DNA of 64,000 nt from Thermosynechococcus sp. NK55a (GCF_000505665.1 NC_023033.1:1-64000), one strand, 5' to 3'; positions 18,512 through 28,509 are shown, numbered from the stretch's first letter. Program-made: numbers and translations. Notes: a model not told the origin generated them from the sequence alone.

Positions 18512-19987
18512 ATGAGTCCCTCGACCCGCAGTCCTGATCTGGAGGTGGCACAACTGCCGCAGTTATTGCAGGCAGCGCGGTCTCGCTATTTGGCCGGGGA
18601 GCGATCGCCCGCTGTGATAAAGCCCCTCTCTCAAGCCCTGCGAGCCATCCTCGAGCGCAACATTGATCCCCATCTCAGCCAGCGGGGAGGATATCTCCAA
18701 CGCTTAGTGGAAGCCTATTTTCGTCTGTTTCCTCGCTGCCTCCAGCACCTCAGCCGCGATCAACTGCAACAGCAGGCTGTGCAAAAAACGGTGCTACGGT
18801 TACTGCAAATTCCCACCACTGTGATTCAAGATGAGTACGATCGCCTCAATCGTGCTCAGTACAACCAGTCCCTCAAGCACCTGGTGCTTGCCTTTAGTCG
18901 CCCTGTCCTAGCCAACTGTAATCCAGTGCCCAAACTCACGGAGGCCGAGTGTTTCCTTGCCTTTTTTATTCAGTGCCTACGCCAAGAACTTGGCGCAACG
19001 GTTCTCCTATCCCCCCAGTTTCGTCACGAGTACCGCGATCTGCTGCGTACCGTGTGTCTGGGTAGCTCTGATCCCGAACTATGCCAAAGCAACCTCACGG
19101 GGTGGCTTTGGGAAGCAATGAAATCCTTTGACCCCCTCAAGCCCTTTGATGCCACTGGCCATGGTCGTCCCACCTTTGAAGCATGGGTGCGCACAGTCAT
19201 TAGCAATAAACTTGCCGATGAAAAACGCAAACTCCTCAAGCGCGAGGCGGATGAACTGCTCTTCTACGACAACCGTGCCCTGCAAGTGTTTCAAGATCGT
19301 TACCAAGCGGCGCCCCCTGAGGTGCAGCGGGGGATTGATCCCAAAGCCTGCGCTCAGTTGATTACGATTGTGCAAACGGAGATTACGGATCCTCGCATTC
19401 GCGCTTCAACGACGCGTTTGCGGCAGCACATTGCCCAACTTTTGGGCTGGACACTTGAATATACGCGGGATATTCATCAGCAGGTGCGACGGATTCTCGG
19501 GCGGTATGTTCAGTCCACCCGCTCCCTCAACATTTCCTCCACCGACAGTAACCAAGAGTGGATTGACAACTATCCCGATACCCGCACACTGCCAACCAAC
19601 AATGGTCAAGGGGTGGAGTGTATGGTGGAGTTTCTCAATGATCCGCAGACGCCGACATGGGTCAGGGATTGGTGTGAGCGTCGCCGTACCCAAGCAGAAA
19701 TTGCCCGTGAACTCTTTGTGAGCCAGCCCACGATTTCTCGCTGCCTCGGTCGTGAATATCGTCTGTGGCTCTACCGTAAATTCTTTCAAGATCCCCAGAT
19801 TCCGCAATGGATGAGGCGATGGTATGAAACCCAATCCATTCCCAGCCCCCACCAACGACGGCAAGCCCGCCGTGAAATTCACTCTGAGTATGCCCGTGGT
19901 CTTTGCACCGCAAAACAAATTGATGAGCAAATAGAAGCCAAGCTTGCCCAGTGGTGCGAGCGTAACGATATTTACTACCTTCCCTAG
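18512..19987 (+). CDS. Divergent sigma-70-like protein with C-terminal HTH
   Basis: A 491-residue protein without a clear named family. The central stretch TFEAWVRTVISNKLADEKRK resembles the end of sigma region 2 in ECF-type factors (F-x-x-W-x-x-x-I-x-x-N-x-x-x-D-x-x-R). The C-terminal part has a region-4-like helix-turn-helix (RRTQAEIARELFVSQPTISR). The N-terminal 200 residues are helical and Arg/Leu/Gln-rich. The next gene encodes a DUF1822 protein; in cyanobacteria DUF1822 proteins are often encoded next to sigma-70-like proteins, which supports the reading. ATG at 18512. The role as a real sigma factor is inference. Confidence 0.6.
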   Translation: MSPSTRSPDLEVAQLPQLLQAARSRYLAGERSPAVIKPLSQALRAILERNIDPHLSQRGGYLQRLVEAYFRLFPRCLQHLSRDQLQQQAVQKTVLRLLQIPTTVIQDEYDRLNRAQYNQSLKHLVLAFSRPVLANCNPVPKLTEAECFLAFFIQCLRQELGATVLLSPQFRHEYRDLLRTVCLGSSDPELCQSNLTGWLWEAMKSFDPLKPFDATGHGRPTFEAWVRTVISNKLADEKRKLLKREADELLFYDNRALQVFQDRYQAAPPEVQRGIDPKACAQLITIVQTEITDPRIRASTTRLRQHIAQLLGWTLEYTRDIHQQVRRILGRYVQSTRSLNISSTDSNQEWIDNYPDTRTLPTNNGQGVECMVEFLNDPQTPTWVRDWCERRRTQAEIARELFVSQPTISRCLGREYRLWLYRKFFQDPQIPQWMRRWYETQSIPSPHQRRQARREIHSEYARGLCTAKQIDEQIEAKLAQWCERNDIYYLP

Positions 19988-20016
19988 GCAGCCTGGCTTT
20001 TTCGTACTTCGTTTGG

Positions 20017-20772
20017 ATGACGACGGCTATGACTTCCTTTTTGGCACCGACTGTTCCCATTCGTTCCCTGTCATTGGATGCCGCCCATGCGGTGCTTCAG
20101 GGATGTCGTCCCAGTCGGCAACGGCAAGTTCTGCCCTATTTGGTTGCGCTTTATTCGTTCATAGACTGGTGGGAAAATGAGGGTGTTCCCAGCAAGTGGG
20201 ATGATCTTGAGGATCTGCCTGATGATCTAACCTTGAGTACGACTTGGTGTGAGCGGCCAGAGGTTCTTGACCTTGTGGACATTGCGGATCTCAACTTAGA
20301 AGGGGTGCAGTTATCTATCTATCCTGTCGAGCAGGGAGAGTCCCTGCGGATTCATTGCCCCACATTTTTGGGGGTGATGAATGCCGATTTGGCAGTTGCG
20401 GTTGGTTTGGATCGCGATCGCCGTCAGGCACAGATGCTCGGTTTTTGCGATCGCCAGACCCTCTTGGACTACTGGCAACACCATCCAGCGGATGCTCAAG
20501 GCTATGGCACCTTCCCCCTAGAGCAACTGCAACCCATCTTCTACTTGCCCGAGCAAATTAGCTTCCTCAATCCCCTGCCCCAAAGTACACCACTCACCAT
20601 CAAGGGCAACACCTACGGCCAACCCCTCGAAAATATACCGCAGCTCACCCAGCGTATGACTGCTCCTGAACCTGAGCGGCTGGCCCTCGACAACGAAACC
20701 GCAATCCAACGCCTTCTGCAAGCGCTCCAAGGCTATACTGAAACCTCAGAAATTTCCCTCCCCAAAGATTAA
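20017..20772 (+). CDS. DUF1822 family protein
   Basis: A 251-residue cytosolic protein with the features of the cyanobacterial DUF1822 family: an N-terminal helical region (LPYLVALYSFIDWWENEGVP), then beta-rich sequence (LEGVQLSIYPVEQGESLRIH), and ADLAVAVGLDRDRRQAQMLGF. Biochemical function is unknown. It starts 29 bp after the sigma-like gene and is very likely cotranscribed with it. It overlaps the last 4 bp of the convergent GNAT gene. Start at ATG 20017; a second ATG lies at 20029. Confidence 0.8.
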   Translation: MTTAMTSFLAPTVPIRSLSLDAAHAVLQGCRPSRQRQVLPYLVALYSFIDWWENEGVPSKWDDLEDLPDDLTLSTTWCERPEVLDLVDIADLNLEGVQLSIYPVEQGESLRIHCPTFLGVMNADLAVAVGLDRDRRQAQMLGFCDRQTLLDYWQHHPADAQGYGTFPLEQLQPIFYLPEQISFLNPLPQSTPLTIKGNTYGQPLENIPQLTQRMTAPEPERLALDNETAIQRLLQALQGYTETSEISLPKD

Positions 20773-21920
20773 GATTGCGCTTCTGGGGGCGATGTGTTTT
20801 CGGAGGGATGCTTATGGTAGTAGGCCTGTGTCCCCTCTTGGCTATGATTACTATGAATCTGACCGGGTTGAGGACGGCGGTGGGTTTGCAGCCCTTGGAG
20901 GACTTCTGACAAGGTCAGACCTTCCGGCAGGGGCGATCGCACTTCCCGCACCTTGTGCCACACTGAGCGCGACATCATCAAACTGCGACGAATAGGCTCA
21001 GCCCAGCTTTCGAGGTAAGCTTCTCGCTCCCCCTGGTAATCCGTCGAAGACAGCAGTAGAGGTACGGGTGGATAGGCCTGCACCAAGCGAGCAATATGGG
21101 TCAGTACCTCCGGATACAGATTTGTATAAGCAGGATGCACCGTTAAGTCTAGCCAGTGGGGCGTGTGTCCATTTTGAGTCGTATGGAGGGTGTAGGAGGC
21201 GATCGCTACCTTCCGCTGCGGTTCAAACACGTAAGCACGATGCACTTGTACCTGTTGCGACCAACTGGTCAAACTGTGGTGTAGCCAATCCAAAAGACTC
21301 GTTTGAAAATCCCGAGAGTGGCGATTAAAAACTTGGCGCACCAGTGCCGGCATCGACATTGTATCCAACTCATGGAGCAACCGTGCATCCGCATTGGTGA
21401 CCTTTAGCAGATTAGGCAAGCAAGGCGTGCCCTGGGCCAGTTCTGCCAACTGATCCGCTGAAATCTGCCAATAGGTGAGATGCGCCAAGGGTTGAAAGCC
21501 ATTTTGGCGATACAGGTCTAGTGCCTCGCGGTAGTCAATATTAATTTCCACTATCCACGTACGGGCTTCGACAAGGGTACCAAAACAGTGGCGCAGGAGT
21601 TGTGTCCCCACCTCCGTAAACTCTTGGGCAGACAATTGCTGCACCTGCCATGTGGTGCGACTTTCATTAAAGGGAGCAACCTGCACAACGCCTAGCACTT
21701 GGTTGTCCCGCTCCGCAACATAAATGCGCTGCTTGCTCATTCCCATTAGCCACTGCAGTAAATGCAGCGGTGAGGTCATCGGTCCACCCGCCAAGGACGG
21801 TAGACCAAAGGGTTGCTCATGTACCCCTTGATGGCGCAGCCACTGTTCCACCACCTCCACATCCCGATAGGCCAAGGGACGAATCATCAAATCACCAGTG
21901 GGGGGCAAGTCAGAAACCAT
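20769..21920 (-). CDS. GNAT-family N-acetyltransferase
   Basis: A 383-residue protein whose N-terminal half looks like a GNAT domain: IRPLAYRDVEVVEQWL, RIYVAERDNQVLGVVQVAPF (beta-strand pair), and YREALDLYRQNGFQPLAHLTYW, the usual end of the fold. The C-terminal half (about 185-340) may be a second degenerate copy, with RKVAIASYTLHTTQNGHT and HWLDLTVHPAYTNLYPEVL. Acetyl-CoA dependent transfer is expected but the substrate is unknown. The last ~40 residues are low-complexity and His/Ser/Gln-rich. Confidence 0.8.
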   Translation of the reverse strand: MVSDLPPTGDLMIRPLAYRDVEVVEQWLRHQGVHEQPFGLPSLAGGPMTSPLHLLQWLMGMSKQRIYVAERDNQVLGVVQVAPFNESRTTWQVQQLSAQEFTEVGTQLLRHCFGTLVEARTWIVEINIDYREALDLYRQNGFQPLAHLTYWQISADQLAELAQGTPCLPNLLKVTNADARLLHELDTMSMPALVRQVFNRHSRDFQTSLLDWLHHSLTSWSQQVQVHRAYVFEPQRKVAIASYTLHTTQNGHTPHWLDLTVHPAYTNLYPEVLTHIARLVQAYPPVPLLLSSTDYQGEREAYLESWAEPIRRSLMMSRSVWHKVREVRSPLPEGLTLSEVLQGLQTHRRPQPGQIHSNHSQEGTQAYYHKHPSENTSPPEAQS

Positions 21921-21964
21921 CAGCGGGCACCAATTACTACTTCTATCTTAAGGACTCCAGCCCC

Positions 21965-21999
21965 AAAATAAAGGGGCGATGCCCCACAACAATCGCCCC
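21965..21999 (-). terminator. Terminator of petF
   Basis: Inverted repeat GGGGCGAT (21973-21980) and ATCGCCCC (21992-21999) with an 11-base loop. On the minus strand it is followed by TTTATTTT. It lies downstream of petF. Two tandem copies of ACAATATAAA at 22001-22020 sit between this hairpin and the stop codon. Confidence 0.75.
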
Positions 22000-22035
22000 A
22001 ACAATATAAAACAATATAAATTGTATAAAATCGCC

Positions 22036-22371
<336 letters not shown>

Positions 22372-22530
22372 TCACGCTCCAATTTAGATACTAGGGGAAA
22401 AGCCCAGCCTTGATAGGCCCATTCAAGTCCCTTTTTGTATCGTTTTCGTAATTTTAGGCTGCCAAGTTATCTGAAATACTTATAGACATTGAACCCTATG
22501 GAGAAAATTAAGCAAACTCGATGGCCGGCT

Positions 22531-25500
22531 CTATTCTCCGACTCGATGACCCGCAGGCACAACCCACTCCCCTGTCCGATACCGATTGATCATCGCCGTT
22601 AGGGCTTGCTCCATCTGGCGGCTAAAGCGTTGAGGATTCCACAGGGGCGCATGGCGTTTGGCTTGGCGTAGCTTCCAACTGACTTGCTGCCGCAGATGGG
22701 GTTCCGTCCCGAAACGAATTCCCCAATGCACATACTCCTCATCAGTGAAGGCAATCCCCTCCTCAACGCCGACATTTTTCAGGAACGTGTAGGTATGCCT
22801 TGCCACAAACTGCTGTCCCACCTTCGTCACAAGCGGCACCTCCAACCAGAGGGCCTCAAGGCTCATTGCCCCGCCTGCATAGGGATAGGTATCGAGCACC
22901 ACATCCACATCATAGAGATTAGCACGGTGAATCTCTGGTAAGTTCGACGTTAAGAAATAGAGTTTATCTAAGTCAAACCCCTCAGCTTCGGCAAGACTGC
23001 GGCACCATTCCTCAAAGATGGGGCTACCACGGTGGTATTTGACAACCAACACCGCATTGGGGACAGCCTCAACAATGGCAAATTGCAGCTTAAGCATTTC
23101 TGGTTGAATTTTACTCGTGCGCTGGGCACACAGAAAGACCACCGCATCAGCACTCAGTCCTAATTGATCGCGAATGCCAGTTTTATTAGCTACCTCATAG
23201 CCATCGAGGGAAAGATAGCACTCAGGCAGTCGCCACAGCGTTTCTGTGTACCATGCTTGCGCCCCTTCGGGAAGAATGTAGGGGTCAACAATAAAGTAAT
23301 CCACTGCTGGCAAGCCAATGGCATCAAAGCCTATCCATGTCGCCTGAACGGGTGCTGGTTTAAGTGTGAGAACTTGGTACGTGATGTCGCTCGTACAACT
23401 ATCTAAGTCAATGAGAAGATCAATCTTATCTTCATAAATTTGCTCAGCTATCTCAGTGGCTTTTGTTTCACCGTGGTGGAAGTGATCAAAGCTTGCCTGA
23501 AACCAATAGGAAAGTTGATCTTGCTTACTGGTAGCAGACCATGGATTGTAAGCATAAAATTCAAACCGCTGGCGATCGTAAAGGCGAATAAAGGAACGCA
23601 TTTGATGGCCAGCAGGATGTTCATGAAAACAACTACCGATAAATCCTACTTTAATTTTTTGAGGAGAGGGGGTTTTTGTGGCACTATTGATAGCTGGCTG
23701 GCAATTCCCATATCTATTCTGTACAGGCAGAAAGGAGTGAGCATTATCGTAAAATATTTGGTTGCGTTTATTATAGATTGGTTTGATAATTGCGGGAGCA
23801 TCAAACTGATGCGTTAGATGAAAGTAGGAACAGATAACATAAAATACACTGCCAAAATCACTCTGTTCGGTGTTGATGTTTTCAGCAAGAAACTGATTAC
23901 AGCGATCGGCATTCTTGAGCCATCTCTCACAAAGAGCCATAACCTCTTCAGAATAGTTGAGGTTATACTTAAACGTCTGCATTACGTGCAATTTAGATGT
24001 CAGGCTCAAGTCTTCGCCCAAAGGATTGAGTGAATAGTCAAAAAGCCTGTTCGCACAGTCAAGTGCCAACTCATGTAACTTACTTTGAGCGCAGGCACGG
24101 CAGAGAAATTCATACAGCCCCCATTTTTCTCTAGCAATTTTGAGGAAAGGTTCAGCCAATGTAGAAGCTAGGCGTGCAGGGTCGTTGTTGAGCAGTTCAA
24201 AGACTACCCTCTCTAGAGATGGTTGTATGGATGGATATTGGCCTAGCGCTTTGATAAACTCAGGTAACCCCTCTAGCTCACTGCTGTAACCCACCAAGCG
24301 CTGCACTGTATTGACAACATCCTCAGGGTTTATTTCCTCTAAGCCTCCATTGGGCGGCAATAAAGCAGTTAGCTGATGTAACAATTGAGTGATTTCCTGT
24401 GTACCTAATTTTAACTGAAGTGAGAGGTTCAGTAATTTCAGTCCTATCTTGAGGTTGGGGCTAAATTCGTAGGCGTAGCTTGTGAGAGCAAATCGCAGTT
24501 CCAAGGTATTGCGGGGCAAATTTGCGAGCTCCAATAGGATCGCTGCCCATGTTGCAGTCATCTCTGCTTGCTCTTCTTCAGTAAAGTCACTGAGATACAC
24601 TGACCACAGAAGTTGCGCCTCTGACTCTTGGCCCTGGAAAATGTAGGTGGCGCCCTGATAGGCAACCCAGCCATGCTCCCCAGGAAACTGCTTACTCAAG
24701 GTCTCGCAGGCAGCTAGTACATCCTCATACCGTTGCTGCTCAAGGTAATCGCAAAGTCTGTGCTGCCAGTTGCCCAGCATCGGCACGGACTCTGTTAACA
24801 CCTGTTCTAGAAATGCTTCCCATTCGCGGGCACGAACTGACCATGTGCAGTGGTGATTGATGTAGTCCACTTGAGCGCGGAGATGCGCCTCAAGGGCGGC
24901 ATGGGCTTGAGGATCGTTGAACCGTTGAATTGCCCGATTGAGCAGGCGGCTATAGTCGGCCAGATAATTCTCCTGGGGAATGGGAATCAGGTCGGCAAAA
25001 CCGGCGGTTGTTTCAGGAAGGGCACCCAGTTCACTGGTGATCAGATAGCAGCCACTGGCCATGGCTTCCATGGCGGCAATGCAGGAGGTTTCTGGAAATG
25101 TATTAGTATAGGCCCAAATGGCTGTGGATTTGAGGGCTTGAGCCAGTTCAGGCTGCCGTAGTGAACCCACATAGTTGACGTTAGCCAAATCATGGCAGCG
25201 TTGGTAAAGGTTGCCATACTCCTGTTGATCCTCAGACTCACTGGCTTGATAGACCTTCATACTGGAATAGACATTGAGACGAACGGAGGGATGGCTGACT
25301 TGTAGGGCGGGCATGAGGTCAAGGAGCAAATTCAAGCCGCGAAAGGGCGTACTCGTATAGGCCAGCGTCCAGGGTTGTGCCTTTGCCTTGAGAATAGACT
25401 CTGTAGAATCAAAAAGGTTTTCAAAGCAAGGGGCAATGGCATTACGCAGTACAGCGGTTTTCTCAGCAGGGATCTTGAATGCCTCAATATATTGCTCCTG

Positions 25501-25911
25501 CTGCCACTGACTAATTAAAACAATCCGTTCATAAACCTCTTGATGTTCAGGGGACCGCAAAGATTCAACGTCAGGTTGATCGGCAGCGTGGTGTGCCCAC
25601 AATAATAAGGGAGTCTGAGGTGGCAAGACTAAACGAAGCTGGTCGGCCCCAAGGGTACTATTCAAAATAATGGCTATATCAGGTTTCAGCTGCTCAAGGA
25701 ATGGCAGGGTCAGCCAAGCCAGCGGTAGATGCGGGACGTGGCGGATACATTCAATGTGCCGCGTGTTGTTAAAGAGCCAAACCTCGTGCCCCCGCTGTTG
25801 CAACTGCTCTGCTAAATAACAGAGTGCTGACTGTGTCCCTCCTAGGGGAGCTTCGTAGGGTGTATTGAGGGTGTACTGCCAACCAATCCCATCAATAAAG
25901 AGAAGGCGCAT
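22531..25911 (-). CDS. Two-domain glycosyltransferase: GT4 plus GT41 (O-GlcNAc transferase-like)
   Basis: An unusually large 1126-residue enzyme. Residues 1 to ~375 are a GT-B glycosyltransferase of the GT4 kind (GGTQSALCYLAEQL, LAYTSTPFRGLNLLLDLMP, AAMEAMASGCYLITSELGALPE). Residues ~380-740 are helical, TPR-like. Residues ~750-1115 match the catalytic half of bacterial O-GlcNAc transferase/SPINDLY proteins (GT41): KVGFIGSCFHEHPAGHQMR, LIDLDSCTSDITYQVL, PAPVQATWIGFDAIGLP, VLDTYPYAGGAMSLEALW, FVARHTYTFLKNVGV. The gene follows a prepilin gene on the same strand, past a terminator hairpin. Protein or pilin O-glycosylation is a reasonable inference, not shown. Confidence 0.85.
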   Translation of the reverse strand: MRLLFIDGIGWQYTLNTPYEAPLGGTQSALCYLAEQLQQRGHEVWLFNNTRHIECIRHVPHLPLAWLTLPFLEQLKPDIAIILNSTLGADQLRLVLPPQTPLLLWAHHAADQPDVESLRSPEHQEVYERIVLISQWQQEQYIEAFKIPAEKTAVLRNAIAPCFENLFDSTESILKAKAQPWTLAYTSTPFRGLNLLLDLMPALQVSHPSVRLNVYSSMKVYQASESEDQQEYGNLYQRCHDLANVNYVGSLRQPELAQALKSTAIWAYTNTFPETSCIAAMEAMASGCYLITSELGALPETTAGFADLIPIPQENYLADYSRLLNRAIQRFNDPQAHAALEAHLRAQVDYINHHCTWSVRAREWEAFLEQVLTESVPMLGNWQHRLCDYLEQQRYEDVLAACETLSKQFPGEHGWVAYQGATYIFQGQESEAQLLWSVYLSDFTEEEQAEMTATWAAILLELANLPRNTLELRFALTSYAYEFSPNLKIGLKLLNLSLQLKLGTQEITQLLHQLTALLPPNGGLEEINPEDVVNTVQRLVGYSSELEGLPEFIKALGQYPSIQPSLERVVFELLNNDPARLASTLAEPFLKIAREKWGLYEFLCRACAQSKLHELALDCANRLFDYSLNPLGEDLSLTSKLHVMQTFKYNLNYSEEVMALCERWLKNADRCNQFLAENINTEQSDFGSVFYVICSYFHLTHQFDAPAIIKPIYNKRNQIFYDNAHSFLPVQNRYGNCQPAINSATKTPSPQKIKVGFIGSCFHEHPAGHQMRSFIRLYDRQRFEFYAYNPWSATSKQDQLSYWFQASFDHFHHGETKATEIAEQIYEDKIDLLIDLDSCTSDITYQVLTLKPAPVQATWIGFDAIGLPAVDYFIVDPYILPEGAQAWYTETLWRLPECYLSLDGYEVANKTGIRDQLGLSADAVVFLCAQRTSKIQPEMLKLQFAIVEAVPNAVLVVKYHRGSPIFEEWCRSLAEAEGFDLDKLYFLTSNLPEIHRANLYDVDVVLDTYPYAGGAMSLEALWLEVPLVTKVGQQFVARHTYTFLKNVGVEEGIAFTDEEYVHWGIRFGTEPHLRQQVSWKLRQAKRHAPLWNPQRFSRQMEQALTAMINRYRTGEWVVPAGHRVGE

Positions 25912-25964
25912 CGGAACCGAGGGGGCTAATTAGAGGAAATGGTTACCTACAGCAATTATTTTCC

Positions 25965-25995
25965 AATAAAAAAGCCAAGACTCCTGCATCTTGGC
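25965..25995 (-). terminator. Terminator between prepilin and glycosyltransferase genes
   Basis: Stem GCCAAGA (25974-25980) and TCTTGGC (25989-25995) with an 8-base loop. On the minus strand it is followed by TTTTTTATT, a good Rho-independent terminator 69 bp beyond the prepilin stop. Partial readthrough into the glycosyltransferase gene is possible. Confidence 0.8.
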
Positions 25996-26063
25996 TTCTT
26001 TTCGGTATGACTCAATAGGGTCAACCTTGTTCTAATTTTTAAGGGCTTAAGCGGACAATCAAC

Positions 26064-26516
26064 TTAGGAGCAGTCAGGAGCAGTGTTAGAATTGCCCGTT
26101 ACGATCGTAGAAGTTGTAACACCATTTGCAACCGTTACACAACCCGTTACACCCGTCCCTTGAGGATCATTCGCTGTTGTCTTAGCAGTCGCCGAGTTAC
26201 CACCATTAGCACTAATCGTAGGAGTTGTATACTGATCAGGTGTCGAGACCCCGAGCTTCAAAGTTGTTACATCAGGAGCGAATGCTGTGTTCTCCAGACG
26301 GTAGGCTTGCTGAGCACGGTTGATGGCACCAATCGCATTCTTGGCGCTGGACAGCCGAGCTTTAGATGCTTGGTTGAGCATAGAGGGCAGGGCAATAGCT
26401 GCCAGAATGCCAATGATGATGACCACTACGAGCAGTTCAATTAAAGTGAAGCCTTCGTTGGCTTTTTTCTTGGCCAGCAGGTGCTGGAGGAATTTAGCTT
26501 TCAGTTCGGTTTTCAT
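26064..26516 (-). CDS. pilA: Type IV prepilin PilA-like protein 1
   Basis: A 150-residue type IV pilin precursor. The 22-residue leader ends in a prepilin peptidase site (KKKANEG, cut before F23), and the mature N-terminus FTLIELLVVVIIIGILAAIA has the conserved Glu at position 5. The globular part is rich in Thr, Ser, Asn and Ala, a good substrate for O-glycosylation, and ends with a Cys pair (TGCVTV and PDCS) that could form the D-loop disulfide. The start at ATG 26516 is chosen over an upstream frame opening at 26573 because leaders of about 20 basic residues are usual. Paralogous to the prepilin at 28926. Confidence 0.92.
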   Translation of the reverse strand: MKTELKAKFLQHLLAKKKANEGFTLIELLVVVIIIGILAAIALPSMLNQASKARLSSAKNAIGAINRAQQAYRLENTAFAPDVTTLKLGVSTPDQYTTPTISANGGNSATAKTTANDPQGTGVTGCVTVANGVTTSTIVTGNSNTAPDCS

Positions 26517-26697
26517 AGTCTTGAGACTCCTTAGGTCAACAATCTTGTCTCTACGGTTAACATACCCAGCCATTGCCCCAGACTTAACACCCCCCTCAAA
26601 AAATTTTTTGCCTCAGGACAGGGTTGCCCTAGCTATGGGGAAGCGATTTGCCGTCTGCTACAGTTGGGGTAGCTGTCTTATTGGGCAATGCAGGCTT

Positions 26698-26976
26698 ATG
26701 GAGAATCGTGGCAATGGTTTTGGCTGGGGGTTTCTGGTGGGTGCCCTCTTTGGTGGCATTACTGGCTCTCTGGTCACGCTCCTACTCAAGGACAGACTTG
26801 CGGCAGCGTCTACCGACAAGAGCCCACGGATCAAAGATCAGCGATCAGCTCCCCTCCAAGGGAATGACGAGCCTCTGATGGAGGCGATGCGCCTGGAGCT
26901 GGAGGCCAAAATTGCCCAGATCAATGAAGCGGTGGATGATCTGCAAAACCGACTCAGCCATGAGGACCAACCCTAA
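26698..26976 (+). CDS. Small membrane-anchored glycine-rich/coiled-coil protein
   Basis: A 92-residue protein of unknown family. An N-terminal glycine-zipper-like membrane segment (GFLVGALFGGITGSLVTLLL) is followed by a basic/polar linker and a helical C-terminus with coiled-coil spacing (MEAMRLELEAKIAQINEAVD). This resembles small YtxH-like or cell-envelope proteins. The frame is open far upstream, but ATG 26698 begins at the likely membrane segment and is preferred. Confidence 0.65.
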   Translation: MENRGNGFGWGFLVGALFGGITGSLVTLLLKDRLAAASTDKSPRIKDQRSAPLQGNDEPLMEAMRLELEAKIAQINEAVDDLQNRLSHEDQP

Positions 26977-27035
26977 GCAGCCAACTGGTGGCACTTAGGG
27001 ATAAACCCAGCTAATATACAAGAAAAGCACAAATA

Positions 27036-27067
27036 AAAGACTTGAGACATTCGAATGCTGCCTCAAG
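27036..27067 (-). terminator. Terminator of psaC
   Basis: Inverted repeat CTTGAG (27041-27046) and CTCAAG (27062-27067). On the minus strand the stem is followed by TCTTTTATTTG. It lies 42 bp beyond the psaC stop codon. Confidence 0.65.
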
Positions 27068-27108
27068 CCCAGTCGAATATTTAAGACCAGCTTCACAGAA
27101 ATAGGGAA

Positions 27109-27676
<568 letters not shown>

Positions 27677-28090
27677 ATGTCCTGGAAGTGGTTACCCCTT
27701 GCTCTGTGTAGTGCCGGTCTGCTGCCTGTGCCTTCACCCTATTCCTTGGCTCAGACTTCCCCGCGCACAGATGTGATTGCTCCGTGGGAGATCACGACCT
27801 ATGCCCGTGTAGTTCTCGAAATTGAACCGATTCGCCAAAAATACTATCGCCAAGCTCAGGCAGCTTTCCAAGGTCAAGTGCCCCGAAACTCTTGCTTTGG
27901 CATGAATCCCCAAAATATCCCCAGTGGATTGGAGACCATTTGTGCCAACTATGGGCGGGAGGCAATGCAAGTGCTGAGAAAATATAATATGTCCCTAGAG
28001 CAATTCAATGCGATTACACTGCGAGCACAGCAAGATGGCGCCTTTAGCCAACGTATCCAGGCCGAAATGCTGCGATTGCAACAACCTTAA
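27677..28090 (+). CDS. DUF4168 family exported protein
   Basis: A 137-residue protein with a Sec signal peptide (MSWKWLPLALCSAGLLPVP, cleavage probably near SLAQ) and a small helical domain fitting DUF4168: ITTYARVVLEIEPIRQKYYRQAQ, and EQFNAITLRAQQDGAFSQRIQ at the C-terminus. Two Cys (NSCFGM and ETICAN) lie in a central insertion and may pair. The start at ATG 27677 is inferred from the signal peptide; the frame is open to 27557. The periplasmic role is unknown. Confidence 0.75.
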   Translation: MSWKWLPLALCSAGLLPVPSPYSLAQTSPRTDVIAPWEITTYARVVLEIEPIRQKYYRQAQAAFQGQVPRNSCFGMNPQNIPSGLETICANYGREAMQVLRKYNMSLEQFNAITLRAQQDGAFSQRIQAEMLRLQQP

Positions 28091-28195
28091 TCATCAAGTC
28101 CATATCAGGTCTGACAGGTGCTCGGCAGCGTTATAGGTGGCTGTAATCAAGGAAATAGATGGGAGGTCTGCCACACTGGATCGCAACTAATGAGA

Positions 28196-28280
28196 AATGA
28201 CGAGGACAATCTCCTCCTCTTGATTGTATAGAGTGGGTGGGGCGATCGCCTCGTCATTATCTACTGTTACAGATTGTAAC
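28196..28280. repeat. Nested inverted repeats downstream of smtA
   Basis: AATGACGAGG (28196-28205) pairs with CCTCGTCATT (28249-28258), with CAATC/GATTG nested inside (28207-28211, 28222-28226). A second perfect repeat GTTACA-GAT-TGTAAC lies at 28266-28280, three bases beyond the smtA stop. No T-run follows on either strand, so a simple intrinsic terminator is not clear. They may act as a structured 3' end between the convergent DUF4168 and smtA genes. Confidence 0.5.
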
Positions 28281-28282
28281 TT

Positions 28283-28456
28283 CTAGGCAGAGCCACAGCC
28301 ACAACCTGAGTGGCCACAGCCGTTACTCTCTTTGCAGGTGCCATTGGCACAGACTTCAGAGCAGTAGGGTTTGCCGTCGACCATGATTGCATCGCTGAGG
28401 GAGACAATGCACAGGCAGTGGGGACAGGCGCATTTCATTTGGGTAACAGTTGTCAT
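28283..28456 (-). CDS. smtA: Cyanobacterial metallothionein SmtA
   Basis: A 57-residue zinc/cadmium-binding metallothionein. The sequence begins MTTVTQMKCACPHCLCIVSL and ends GCGHSGCGCGSA. Cysteines fall at positions 9, 11, 14, 16, 32, 36, 41, 47, 52 and 54, ten in all, against nine in the classical Synechococcus SmtA; C41 (NGTCKES) is the extra one. His49 in CGHSGC matches a zinc ligand of SmtA. GGAGG lies nine bases before the ATG. It is divergent from smtB and controlled by the operator at 28518-28531. Confidence 0.93.
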   Translation of the reverse strand: MTTVTQMKCACPHCLCIVSLSDAIMVDGKPYCSEVCANGTCKESNGCGHSGCGCGSA

Positions 28457-28509
28457 GGCTTTTCCTCCAAATGGCCAAGATCAGTGAGGTTGTTTTCCAC
28501 CTCTACTTC

